Source: Eubacterium sp.
GTDB taxonomy: Bacteria; Bacillota; Clostridia; Lachnospirales; Lachnospiraceae
DNA: 64,000 nt
NCBI GenBank assembly: GCA_024690665.1
Contig: JAILOU010000032.1
Coordinates: forward strand, 62,001 to 126,000
Reading direction: 5' to 3'
In this document: one piece after another, positions 25,270 to 34,100 of the stretch
Layout: the number at the start of each line of letters is the position of its first letter
Numbering within the stretch: position 1 is the stretch's first letter
Translations under genes and position numbers: made by a program
Notes under the pieces: generated by a model
Seen by the model: the letters and a program-made list of their open reading frames with translations, nothing else
What the model was told of the DNA's origin: nothing
Database searches by the model: none

Positions 25270-25959
25270 ATGAAAATCCTGTTGGTGGAAGATGAAAGTC
25301 GAATGGCAAAAGCTGTGACACAGTTATTAAAAGAAGAAGGTTATGAAGTAGATTGCTTTGGAGATGGAATTGCCGGCAGTGAGGCACTTTTATCCGGAAT
25401 CTATGATGGAGCAGTGATTGATGTGATGCTTCCGGGAAAAGACGGATTTAGCATTGTAAGAGAAGCGAGGCGAAAGGGAATTCTGACACCTCTTATGTTA
25501 CTTACAGCCAAAAGTGATGTGTCAGACAAGGTGATTGGCCTTGACAGTGGTGCAGACGATTATATGACAAAGCCATTTCAGGTGGAGGAGCTGCTTGCGA
25601 GAGTTCGTGCGCTATGCAGACGTGGACTTCGGGCTGCCAATGGAATGATGACAGTGGGGGATTTGATGCTCAATGTCAGCACTGGAATCTTAAGTTGTAC
25701 AACTTCAGGACAGGAGATTCGACTTGGAGAAAAAGAGTTTCACATATTGCAGTGCTTTATGTCGAATCCGGGGAGGATCATTTCCAAGGAACAGCTGGCG
25801 CTTAAGGTATGGGGCTATGAAAATGAAGCGGAGTACAATAATGTAGAAGTCTATATGTCATTTACCAGAAAAAAGATGAAGTTTTTAAAGACGAATACTT
25901 CCATTAAAACAGTTCGGGGCATGGGATATATGCTTGAAGGAGGTACCAATGGTAATTAG
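25270..25959 (+). CDS. OmpR-family response regulator
   Basis: A 229-residue regulator: receiver domain with phospho-acceptor Asp51 (VIDVMLPGKDGF), the usual Thr and Lys (LTAKSD, YMTKPFQ), and a C-terminal winged-helix DNA-binding domain (LGEKEFHILQCFM to RGMGYML). The ATG follows GCGGAGG. The downstream kinase gene overlaps its stop by 11 nt. It is divergent from the tannase-like lipoprotein, which is a likely target. Confidence 0.95.
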   Translation: MKILLVEDESRMAKAVTQLLKEEGYEVDCFGDGIAGSEALLSGIYDGAVIDVMLPGKDGFSIVREARRKGILTPLMLLTAKSDVSDKVIGLDSGADDYMTKPFQVEELLARVRALCRRGLRAANGMMTVGDLMLNVSTGILSCTTSGQEIRLGEKEFHILQCFMSNPGRIISKEQLALKVWGYENEAEYNNVEVYMSFTRKKMKFLKTNTSIKTVRGMGYMLEGGTNGN

Positions 25960-27205
25960 ATCGAAACAGCGCTTTATCGCAACCGTGATTATTATATTAG
26001 TTGCTGTAATCGTGTTCATGCTTTCGATTATCTATTTCACGACGCAGGTTAAGATCGACGAAGAAAATAAGGATATGCTGGAACTTTTTGCGACCCAGTA
26101 TGCGGAAAATGGACTTCCGGCAAGTAACCTGGATGCGGTTGCGGATGTACAGGCGGAAGACATATCAACGGATGAGCCGCAGGAAGTGCCGGAGACCTCA
26201 GACACATTTCATCGTTATCAGGTTTCGACATTTTATGCGGTGATATTCGATGAGGATAACCAGTTTCTGGAGATGCTTAATGACGCACCGTCGGAGCATT
26301 CCGATGAGGAACTGCAAGAACTTGCGAAGCAGATGATTGGCTATGGTGAGGAGTATGGAAGTACCGGAGAAATTGTCTATCTGGTAACGACTACCGATGA
26401 ATATACGCTTGTGACCATGATGGACAACTCTGTTGTGGGTCAGACGATTACGACACTGATGCGTACCATGATTGTATTTGGAGCAATTACCATTGTGATC
26501 ATTATCATCTTCTCGGCACTGCTTGGAAAATGGGTGATGAAGCCGGTGGAGGAAAGTTATAACCGGCAAAAGCAGTTTGTCTCCGATGCGGGACATGAAC
26601 TTAAGACGCCGATTGCAACGATTGGTGCCAATGCGGAGATTTTAAAACGACAGGTGGGGGAAAATGAGTGGCTTGACAACATTGAATATGAGAATAACCG
26701 AATGTCTTTAATCGTCTATCAGTTACTGGATCTGGCCAGGATGGAACAGGTGAAGATGCAGATGGAAGAGGTTGATTTGTCCAGACTGTGTATCGCGGCA
26801 ATTTTACCATTTGAAGCAACGGCATTTGAACAGGATATCAGTCTGAATTATGACATTCCGGAAGGCTTTTTCTTGCAGGGGGAACGTCAAAAACTTGAGC
26901 AGCTGGTTTCCATACTGGTCGACAATGCCATCAGTCATTGCAAGGAAAAGGGGAATGTGAGCATTACGCTCTCGGAAAGCAAGGGACGAAGTGTGCTTCG
27001 GGTTACAAATGATGGAGCTCCGATCCCGGAAGAAGAGAGGGAACATATCTTTGAGCGGTTCTATCGAAGCGATAGGGCACGCGTGGATAAAACCGGACAT
27101 TATGGACTTGGTCTTTCGATAGCGCGTTCGATTGCAGTTCTTCATAAAGGAAGTATTTTTATTGAATGTAGTGACGGTCAAGTGTCCTTTGTTGTGGTAC
27201 TATAA
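25949..27205 (+). CDS. Membrane sensor histidine kinase
   Basis: A 418-residue kinase. One helix at about 8-30, an acidic extracellular loop of about 145 residues, and a second helix at about 176-198 flank the sensor. The HisKA motif is FVSDAGHELKTPIATIGA (His216), and the ATPase domain has LVSILVDNAISH, ERFYRSD and GLGLSIARSI. Start ATG 25949 has GGAGG six bases upstream; an upstream in-frame ATG at 25934 lies before that site. It pairs with the preceding regulator. Confidence 0.92.
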   Translation: MVIRSKQRFIATVIIILVAVIVFMLSIIYFTTQVKIDEENKDMLELFATQYAENGLPASNLDAVADVQAEDISTDEPQEVPETSDTFHRYQVSTFYAVIFDEDNQFLEMLNDAPSEHSDEELQELAKQMIGYGEEYGSTGEIVYLVTTTDEYTLVTMMDNSVVGQTITTLMRTMIVFGAITIVIIIIFSALLGKWVMKPVEESYNRQKQFVSDAGHELKTPIATIGANAEILKRQVGENEWLDNIEYENNRMSLIVYQLLDLARMEQVKMQMEEVDLSRLCIAAILPFEATAFEQDISLNYDIPEGFFLQGERQKLEQLVSILVDNAISHCKEKGNVSITLSESKGRSVLRVTNDGAPIPEEEREHIFERFYRSDRARVDKTGHYGLGLSIARSIAVLHKGSIFIECSDGQVSFVVVL

Positions 27206-27230
27206 GAAAAAGGGAGTGGGAGGACGTGCT

Positions 27231-28310
27231 ATGAGATGGACAGACGAACAAAAAATCGCATATTTAGATCAGTACGCAGAAGATTTTGATGCGTTACTTC
27301 AAAAAGGGGAAAAGGAACAACAAAGGTTCCTGCGTTATGTAGAAGAAGGTGTTGCAAAGGGCTGGGAAACAGCTTTGTATATAAAAGGATATGGCTCTTA
27401 TGGCGGCAATGAACTGTTTGCCTGTGACTGGAAAGTGGCCAGAGAATGTATGGAACGTCTGATTGAAATAAATGGCGATCCGGGATGCTATAACAGTCTT
27501 GGATATATCTGCTATTATGCAAGAACTACTAAGGAGCCGGAGTATGAGAAGGCATTTCAGTATTTTACTATCGGACATGCCTGTGGAATCTTTGAATCGA
27601 CTTATAAGCTCGCGGATATGTTGCAGCAGGGGCTCGGATGCCCGAAGAGTGAGCAGGCGGCGTTTCACTTGATTACCAGAATCTTCGATGAGAATCACGA
27701 GCGGTTCTGTAATGGAGAATACGACGGCAAATTCGCGGATGTTGCGCTTCGCATGGGACAGATGTTTGAACATGGAATCGAAGGAGAAGTCAACGTGCCA
27801 ATGGCATATGCTTTCTATATGCAGGCAAATCTGGCAATCGATATGAGAATCGAAGAAGGCGATTACTTTGGAGATAACAAGGTTAAGAAAAGAATTGAGG
27901 AAGCACTTGAAAGAATCAAGACAAAGCTTCCGGAGGATTTTGATGTTTCTTATATGAAAATGTCGCATCCGGGGCCGGTTGCAGATATCCTTGAAAACAG
28001 CCTTGGCATGGATGTGACGATAGCTTTAGTAAATGGAAAATACATGCTTTTAGCGCACGGCGTAGGAACGGAAGGGTATAGCGGAAATGCCTTGATTACC
28101 GTAGCACAGATGCATTTTTGCGAACTGACAGATACGACAGGTGTGTACTTGGAGAATCCGACATTTGTCTATGGATGCGCACAACTGCCGGCAAGAGCCT
28201 TTGTAACAGGAATCCGATATGATGAAGATGAGCAGACCTGGGAACTGACATATCGAGATCAGGTAATGCTTTCGTTTCAGGTGGATGCATTTGTGTTCGG
28301 AGAAGAATAA
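27231..28310 (+). CDS. Sel1/TPR-like repeat protein
   Basis: A 359-residue soluble protein. Residues ~70-220 show Sel1-like helical repeats (AFQYFTIGHACGIFESTYKL, DMLQQGLGCPKSEQAAF, RMGQMFEHGIEGEVNVPMAY). The C-terminal ~110 residues form an unrecognised beta-rich domain (VTIALVNGKYMLLAHGVGTE). The start at 27231 follows GGGAGGA; the open frame upstream to 27132 overlaps the kinase gene and is not used. It starts 25 nt after the kinase and may be in the same transcript. Role unknown, probably protein interaction. Confidence 0.7.
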   Translation: MRWTDEQKIAYLDQYAEDFDALLQKGEKEQQRFLRYVEEGVAKGWETALYIKGYGSYGGNELFACDWKVARECMERLIEINGDPGCYNSLGYICYYARTTKEPEYEKAFQYFTIGHACGIFESTYKLADMLQQGLGCPKSEQAAFHLITRIFDENHERFCNGEYDGKFADVALRMGQMFEHGIEGEVNVPMAYAFYMQANLAIDMRIEEGDYFGDNKVKKRIEEALERIKTKLPEDFDVSYMKMSHPGPVADILENSLGMDVTIALVNGKYMLLAHGVGTEGYSGNALITVAQMHFCELTDTTGVYLENPTFVYGCAQLPARAFVTGIRYDEDEQTWELTYRDQVMLSFQVDAFVFGEE

Positions 28311-28327
28311 AGCTGCTGAGAAAACCT

Positions 28328-28356
28328 TTGTAAAACATAGCAAAATGCTATATAAT
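28328..28356 (+). promoter_or_regulatory. Promoter of the SEC-C gene
   Basis: TTGTAA (28328-28333), 17-nt spacer, TATAAT (28351-28356). The spacer holds the small hairpin ATAGCAAAATGCTAT. Confidence 0.6.
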
Positions 28357-28421
28357 AGATAAATGAATGTGCGCTTAGAGAAGGTGCATTGAATTATTGA
28401 AAAAAAGGATGGTACAGATAC

Positions 28422-28931
28422 ATGGCTTTATTAGAAAAATGGCAAAGCATTGCATATAATGAGCAGGCTGACAGAGGTGAACTTCAAAGATTCTGGCAGA
28501 GATATTTTGAACTTGAGAAGGGGGTATATGAAAAACTCCTTTCCAATCCGGATGAAGTAGTGGAAGGAACTGTTCAGGAACTTGCTGACAAGTATGAACT
28601 TGATATCATGGCAATGGTTGGTTTCTTAGATGGAATCAACGAAAGCCTTGTTGAGCCGAATCCAATCGAAGAGATGGAAGAGGATACGAAGGTAAGTCTT
28701 GCATTTGACAAAGAAAAATTATACAAGAATATGGTGGATGCCAGAGCTGACTGGTTATACAATCTTCCACAGTGGGATGACATCTTTGATAAAGAAAAAA
28801 GAGATGCTCTTTATAAAGAACAAAGACAGTCAGGCACTTATCGAAGAGAGGGTAAGAAGATTGGACGTAACGATCCTTGCCCATGTGGAAGCGGAAAGAA
28901 ATATAAAAAGTGTTGCGGTAGAAACGCGTAA
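28422..28931 (+). CDS. SEC-C metal-binding domain protein
   Basis: A 169-residue protein. The last ~22 residues are a classic SEC-C zinc motif, [19 protein letters not shown] (C-x-C-x8-C-C), as found at the end of SecA. The ~145-residue N-terminal part is helical and acidic ([19 protein letters not shown]) and unnamed by me. Conserved stand-alone SEC-C proteins are common in Lachnospiraceae. It has its own promoter and terminator. Confidence 0.85.
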   Translation: MALLEKWQSIAYNEQADRGELQRFWQRYFELEKGVYEKLLSNPDEVVEGTVQELADKYELDIMAMVGFLDGINESLVEPNPIEEMEEDTKVSLAFDKEKLYKNMVDARADWLYNLPQWDDIFDKEKRDALYKEQRQSGTYRREGKKIGRNDPCPCGSGKKYKKCCGRNA

Positions 28932-28942
28932 GATATAAAGTG

Positions 28943-28974
28943 CCCTGTGTAGTTGCTGCTATGCAGGGTTTTTT
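28943..28974 (+). terminator. Terminator after the SEC-C gene
   Basis: CCCTG (28943-28947) and CAGGG (28964-28968) with inner TAG/CTA pairing, followed by TTTTTT. Confidence 0.75.
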
Positions 28975-28999
28975 ATGGGAGTAAGAAAAGAGACAGATT

Positions 29000-29869
29000 A
29001 TGGATATGAGTATTCGATTCCCACATTTGCACATTAATCTGGAGTATGTCATAAAATCAATTTCCATTGGCAACTTTGAGATTGCCATGTATGGAATCTG
29101 TATTGCAATCGGCGTAGTGCTTGGGCTTTGTCTGGTGGCGCATGTTGCCAAAAAGACCGGGCAAAAGCCGGAGGATTATTTTGATCTTGCAATTCTTGGT
29201 GTGGTCTTTGGAGTGATTGGTGCAAGAATTTACTATGTGGTATTTTCGTGGGACTTATATAAAGACAATTTAAAGAGTATTTTTAATCTAAGACAGGGCG
29301 GTCTTGCTATCTATGGTGGTGTGATTGCTGCAATTATTGTGACATTGGTGCTGTCTAAGGTTAAGAAAAAACCATTTTTTCAATTGGCAGATACCGCCTG
29401 CGTTGGATTGATTACCGGACAGATCTGTGGACGATGGGGAAACTTCTTTAACAGAGAAGCGTTTGGAGATTATACGGACAATATCTTCGCAATGCAGCTT
29501 CCGGTAAGTGCAGTCAGAAGCGGCGATATAACACAGACGCTGTCCGATCATATCGAGGTTGTGGATGGAATCTCCTATATTCAGGTACATCCGACATTTT
29601 TATATGAATCGGTGTGGAATATTGCAGTACTGATTATTTTGCTGTTGACTCGTAAGTATGTGAAACACCATGGAATTACATTTTTTATGTATTTATTGGG
29701 ATATGGTCTTGGAAGATTCTGGATTGAAGGACTTCGTACAGACCAGCTGTTAATTCCGAATACCGGTATTGCGGTATCACAGGTATTGGCTGCGGTATTA
29801 GTGATTGTTTCCGTTGTTGTGATTGTCTTCCTGCACAAAAAGGGGAAAGTGAAGGAAGCGGTTTCATAA
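29000..29869 (+). CDS. lgt: Prolipoprotein diacylglyceryl transferase
   Basis: A 289-residue polytopic enzyme that moves diacylglycerol onto the lipobox Cys of prelipoproteins at the membrane. The Lgt signature is visible as GRWGNFFNREAFG, with GGLAIYGGVIAAI before it and GRFWIEGLRTDQL near the end. It would process the two lipoproteins in this window (22759-25080 and 36009-37112). It precedes the HD-GYP gene by 18 nt. Confidence 0.95.
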   Translation: MDMSIRFPHLHINLEYVIKSISIGNFEIAMYGICIAIGVVLGLCLVAHVAKKTGQKPEDYFDLAILGVVFGVIGARIYYVVFSWDLYKDNLKSIFNLRQGGLAIYGGVIAAIIVTLVLSKVKKKPFFQLADTACVGLITGQICGRWGNFFNREAFGDYTDNIFAMQLPVSAVRSGDITQTLSDHIEVVDGISYIQVHPTFLYESVWNIAVLIILLLTRKYVKHHGITFFMYLLGYGLGRFWIEGLRTDQLLIPNTGIAVSQVLAAVLVIVSVVVIVFLHKKGKVKEAVS

Positions 29870-29887
29870 TCAGCAGAGGGATTTGAG

Positions 29888-30946
29888 ATGAAGGAGAAAA
29901 TCAGAGACTACACCTATAATGTGCCGCTTGGCAGTGTTATTGCAAAAGACGTCTTCACAAAAGAAGGCGTTATTTTGCTGCATGGTGGAACTTTGGTGGA
30001 TGAGGAGATTCACAGTCGCCTTCAGCGCTATAAAGGAACTATTGAATTTATCGTTTCAGATCTTGTAAAGGAAGAGGTTCCGAACAATAAACAAGAGGAA
30101 ACCCCGGTTTTTGATCTGGCAGATGATGTAAAAGAGCGCGCGCTTCAAGGTGTTGAGTATATGTACAACGGAGCGCAGCCGGATGAAATGGTAGACATTG
30201 CCAACGATATCACTAAGTCAATGCTGGTTGCTCTTGGGGAAAATAAAGATGTCAACATCTCCCTGGAGATGCTTAAGATTTCGGATGAGTATACATTTAA
30301 GCACTGCGTCGATGTAAGTGCGATGGCAATGCTGGTGGCGAATAAGATGAATTTGCAGGAAAACTCCATTCGAAACATTGCGATGGCGGGAATCTTGCAT
30401 GATATTGGAAAGGTTAAGATTCCGGATGAGATATTAAACAAGCCCGGGAAGCTTACGGTAGAGGAGTTTGATATTATCAAGAAACATCCGGTTTATGGAT
30501 ATGATTTGATGCGGAACATCAAAGGCCTTGAGGAAGAAGTCGGACTTGGAATCTTACAACATCATGAGAATATCAATGGTTCCGGTTATCCTTACAGTTT
30601 GAAGGCCGGAGAAATCTCTTATATGGGAAAGATCCTGTCCGTGGTGGATGTCTATGACGCGCTGGTGACAAAGCGACCGTATAAGGATGCACGTAGAAGC
30701 AATGTGGCGCTTAACATGCTTTCCGATATGATGGATAAATTTGATGCGTATATCTTGAAAGCTTTTTTGAGATGTATCACAGTTTATCCAATTGGGACAA
30801 CGGTTATGCTAAGTAATGGTGTAGTTGCCAGGGTGGTGCATAACAATGATGGATATCCGCTTCGGCCGCGAGTGCAGGATCTGATGACCGGAGAGTATTA
30901 CGATCTGGCGTATGATCCGGCATGTAGAAAACTGAAAATAAAATAA
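29888..30946 (+). CDS. HD-GYP domain c-di-GMP phosphodiesterase
   Basis: A 352-residue protein. Residues ~140-300 form an HD-GYP domain with the metal-binding HDIGKVKIPDEIL, the HHENINGSGYP motif and VDVYDALVTKRPYK. All catalytic parts look intact, so c-di-GMP hydrolysis is likely. The N-terminal ~100 residues (VIAKDVFTKEGVILLHGGTL) are the DUF3391-like lead often seen before such domains. AGAGGG precedes the ATG. Likely co-transcribed with lgt. Confidence 0.9.
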   Translation: MKEKIRDYTYNVPLGSVIAKDVFTKEGVILLHGGTLVDEEIHSRLQRYKGTIEFIVSDLVKEEVPNNKQEETPVFDLADDVKERALQGVEYMYNGAQPDEMVDIANDITKSMLVALGENKDVNISLEMLKISDEYTFKHCVDVSAMAMLVANKMNLQENSIRNIAMAGILHDIGKVKIPDEILNKPGKLTVEEFDIIKKHPVYGYDLMRNIKGLEEEVGLGILQHHENINGSGYPYSLKAGEISYMGKILSVVDVYDALVTKRPYKDARRSNVALNMLSDMMDKFDAYILKAFLRCITVYPIGTTVMLSNGVVARVVHNNDGYPLRPRVQDLMTGEYYDLAYDPACRKLKIK

Positions 30947-30954
30947 AAATATTA

Positions 30955-30989
30955 GGCAAAGCACACTTCGGTGTGTTTTGCCTTTTTTT
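30955..30989 (+). terminator. UUCG-loop terminator after the HD-GYP gene
   Basis: GGCAAAGCACAC (30955-30966), TTCG loop and GTGTGTTTTGCC (30971-30982), one G-U pair, then seven T's. Confidence 0.92.
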
Positions 30990-31032
30990 GTGGAAAAAAG
31001 CACGAAAAATATAAAAATAAGCCCAAAGTCTC

Positions 31033-31061
31033 TTGCGTATACCTCTCGCTCGTGTTACCAT
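31033..31061 (+). promoter_or_regulatory. Possible promoter of the FMN-binding surface protein
   Basis: TTGCGT (31033-31038), 17-nt spacer, TACCAT (31056-31061). The -10 is weak; the location, just after the terminator, is right. Confidence 0.4.
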
Positions 31062-31122
31062 ACAGCAGATAGACAAAACTTACGATAGTGATGCTATCAG
31101 AACGATAATTTGGAGGAAGAAT

Positions 31123-34100
31123 ATGAGGAGAAAACACTTGACCCGTATAGGCGCAGCGGCGCTCGGTCTGGTGACGGCAGTTGGAACGATGTTTCCGGCT
31201 AATTTTACCGCGCTGGCCGATACGTCGACAACCTATTATACGGGAACTTATGAGGGGAGTGCCACGGGATATGGCGGTACGGTAACCCTTGCGGTAACCA
31301 TTGGAGAGGACAAGACAATTACAGATGTGACGGAAAAGTCACAGACGGAGACAGCATCTTATTGGGAGAAGGCGAAAACTTTATTTACCACGATTGTGGA
31401 AGAACAAACCTGGGATGTGGATACGGTTTCGGGAGCTACGGTAAGCTCAAATGCCATTCGAAAGGCTGCCAAGCAGGCACTTGAGAAGGCTGCACTTGAT
31501 CCGGATGGACCATTTACGGCCGGAACCGGTGAAGAAAGCAATCCGTATGAAATCAGTACGGCTGAAGGATTGGAAAAATTTGCAACATTGGTTGATGGGG
31601 GAACGACCTATGAAGGGGTCTACATCGAACTGGCAAATGATATTGAACTTGACAGCACTGAGAAATGGAATCCGATTGGAACGGAAAATGGAAGCAGCAT
31701 TTTCCAGGGTAATTTTAATGGAAATGGATATACCATTTCCGGTATGACAATTACAGGAACGTATTCTGGAACGTCAAACATTGGATTGTTCTCTGTGTTG
31801 GGGGCATCTGCAGATGTGGAAGATGTAACATTGACGGATGTTGATATTGATGTTGAAGGATCGAGCGCGTTGTATGTAGGTGCGATTGCTGGAAAAGGAA
31901 CAGCGGCCACATCGGACGATTTGCTTACGGTTAATGGAATCAGTGTAAAAGGTAGTATCAAGGCGACAACGACCACAGCTAATATGGTGATGGCCGGTGG
32001 CATAATAGGATATGCTATGAATTATAATGCAATAGTGAATAGTTACACAAATGTGGAAGTGGAGGCAGCTTCACAGGGAAATATATCTTGCTATGCCGGT
32101 GGGATTACAGCAATGAGCGGAAAGACAAGTTTGATATTCAATGATGCCGTATTTGGAAATGTAACGGCAAGTGCACCACTTTGTACCAATATAGGTATAG
32201 CAGGAGGTGGTATTGCCGGTTTGTATGCAGGTCAGATGTGGAATGTGGCAGCAACTGGTAATGTCATATTAGAAAATGCAGGAGTCTCATCAAAGTGGAT
32301 AGGAACAATCTGCGGTGAAATTACGAATTCGGGAATGACGGTCAATAGTGAAACCGGTGTATATGATACGTATCCGTCTGAAGGAATTCTTCGTGGTTAT
32401 GCGTATTATGCGGATGATATGACACTTACGATTAATACTTATTCAGATGCAACGACAATAGATAGTACACAAACGGTGGATCTGGTTGGTACAGGTAGCA
32501 ACAGTTCGACGCTAACAGATGAGGCTTTTGAGGCGACAAAAACACAAGCAGCAACCATGCAGACTACGGATTTTGCTTCTACAATGAATACAAATTTTTA
32601 TGAGACAGAAGAATTATTGGAAGCTTATGGATTTTCATCTGTTGTGCCGCGTGAGTGGGAAGTGAATGAAGATAACCGCGTAGTACCGACAGGAGACGAA
32701 TGGTATAATCCGACTCCGGATACCACAATTTTCGCAAGTGGAACAGGAACTTCAGAAGATCCTTATATGATTGAGACGGAAGATCAGCTTAGAAACTTTG
32801 CAGCCTCATTAGATCAGGGGATTACCTATAAAGGATATACAATTAAGCTTGCGAATGATATTGAATTGACAACTACCACTACCTGGACTCCGGTCGGAGG
32901 AAGTGATTATGCTTTCGATGGAACATTTGACGGTGGCGGCTATACGGTATCGGGAATGACAATCGGTACAGAAGATTCTTATTATGAAATTACCAATGGT
33001 GAGGTGTTTATTGGATTCTTTGGAGTGCTGAACACCAATGCGGTTGTAGAGAATCTGAATCTGACGGATATAAGTATTTTCGTATCATATGATAGTTCAG
33101 TATTTGCCGGAGGAATCGTTGGTTATATGGACAGCAGTGCATCGACCTATCAGGGCGCAACAATTAATAATTGTAGTGTGGATGGAGATATTGATGTGCA
33201 GTCAACTAAGAACAATACATTTGCGGCAGGTATCGCCGGATATCAGTACAAAGGTGTTATCATTAACAGCCATACATCCGGATATTATGCAGCAACTGTC
33301 GACAGCGGAGATGGCGTTGCAGAAGTTGGTGGATTGGTTGGATTAAATAACCGGGGACTGGTTGCCAACAATTATTCAACCGCTGATGTATATGGTAGTG
33401 CATCGAGAGATGGCGGCGACGAAGGAATGGCTGCTGTGAGCTCGCTTGTTGCAGTGCAGGCCGGTAATTTGGTTGGTTGCTATGGTGCCGGCAATCACAC
33501 AGCAGCAGAGTATTCTTATTATGTGGGTGCAGTATCGGGATGGATTACCGGAATCGGTAAGAGTTATAGCTGCCTATATAATGGAGAAGCAACCATGAAG
33601 ATTGATGGTGAAACACTTTCCGAGGTGGAATCGGTTGGTAATGTCACGCAGTCCGGAACGAACGAAGAAGGAGAGGTATATACGGGAGGATTGACAGATA
33701 ATCTGACAGCGTATACATCTTCTACTTATACAAGTATTGCAGATACATTAAACAGCTATTATGAGGCATATCCGGTAGACATTGCAAGCATTTACGGACT
33801 TGACAGTGCAGTTCTTAATGCATGGGAAGTAGATGAAAGCGGCAATGTTGTGCCAACGGGAGAAGCGCAAGAGGTTACTTATGTACAGCCGGAGTGCGAA
33901 ATCGTTCAGCAGGAAGATGTGACTTATCAGGACGGAACCTGGTACGGAAGAGATGATGATGAATCTGTTGTAGTTAAGGCTGTCGTGAAAGACGGAGCCG
34001 TGACAAAAGAAACCGTTGTAAGCGGAGATGAAACGGATGCTGAAGCTTATGCCGAGGCTCTTAATAAGGCCGTTGAAAAATCCGTATACGGAGATACCAC

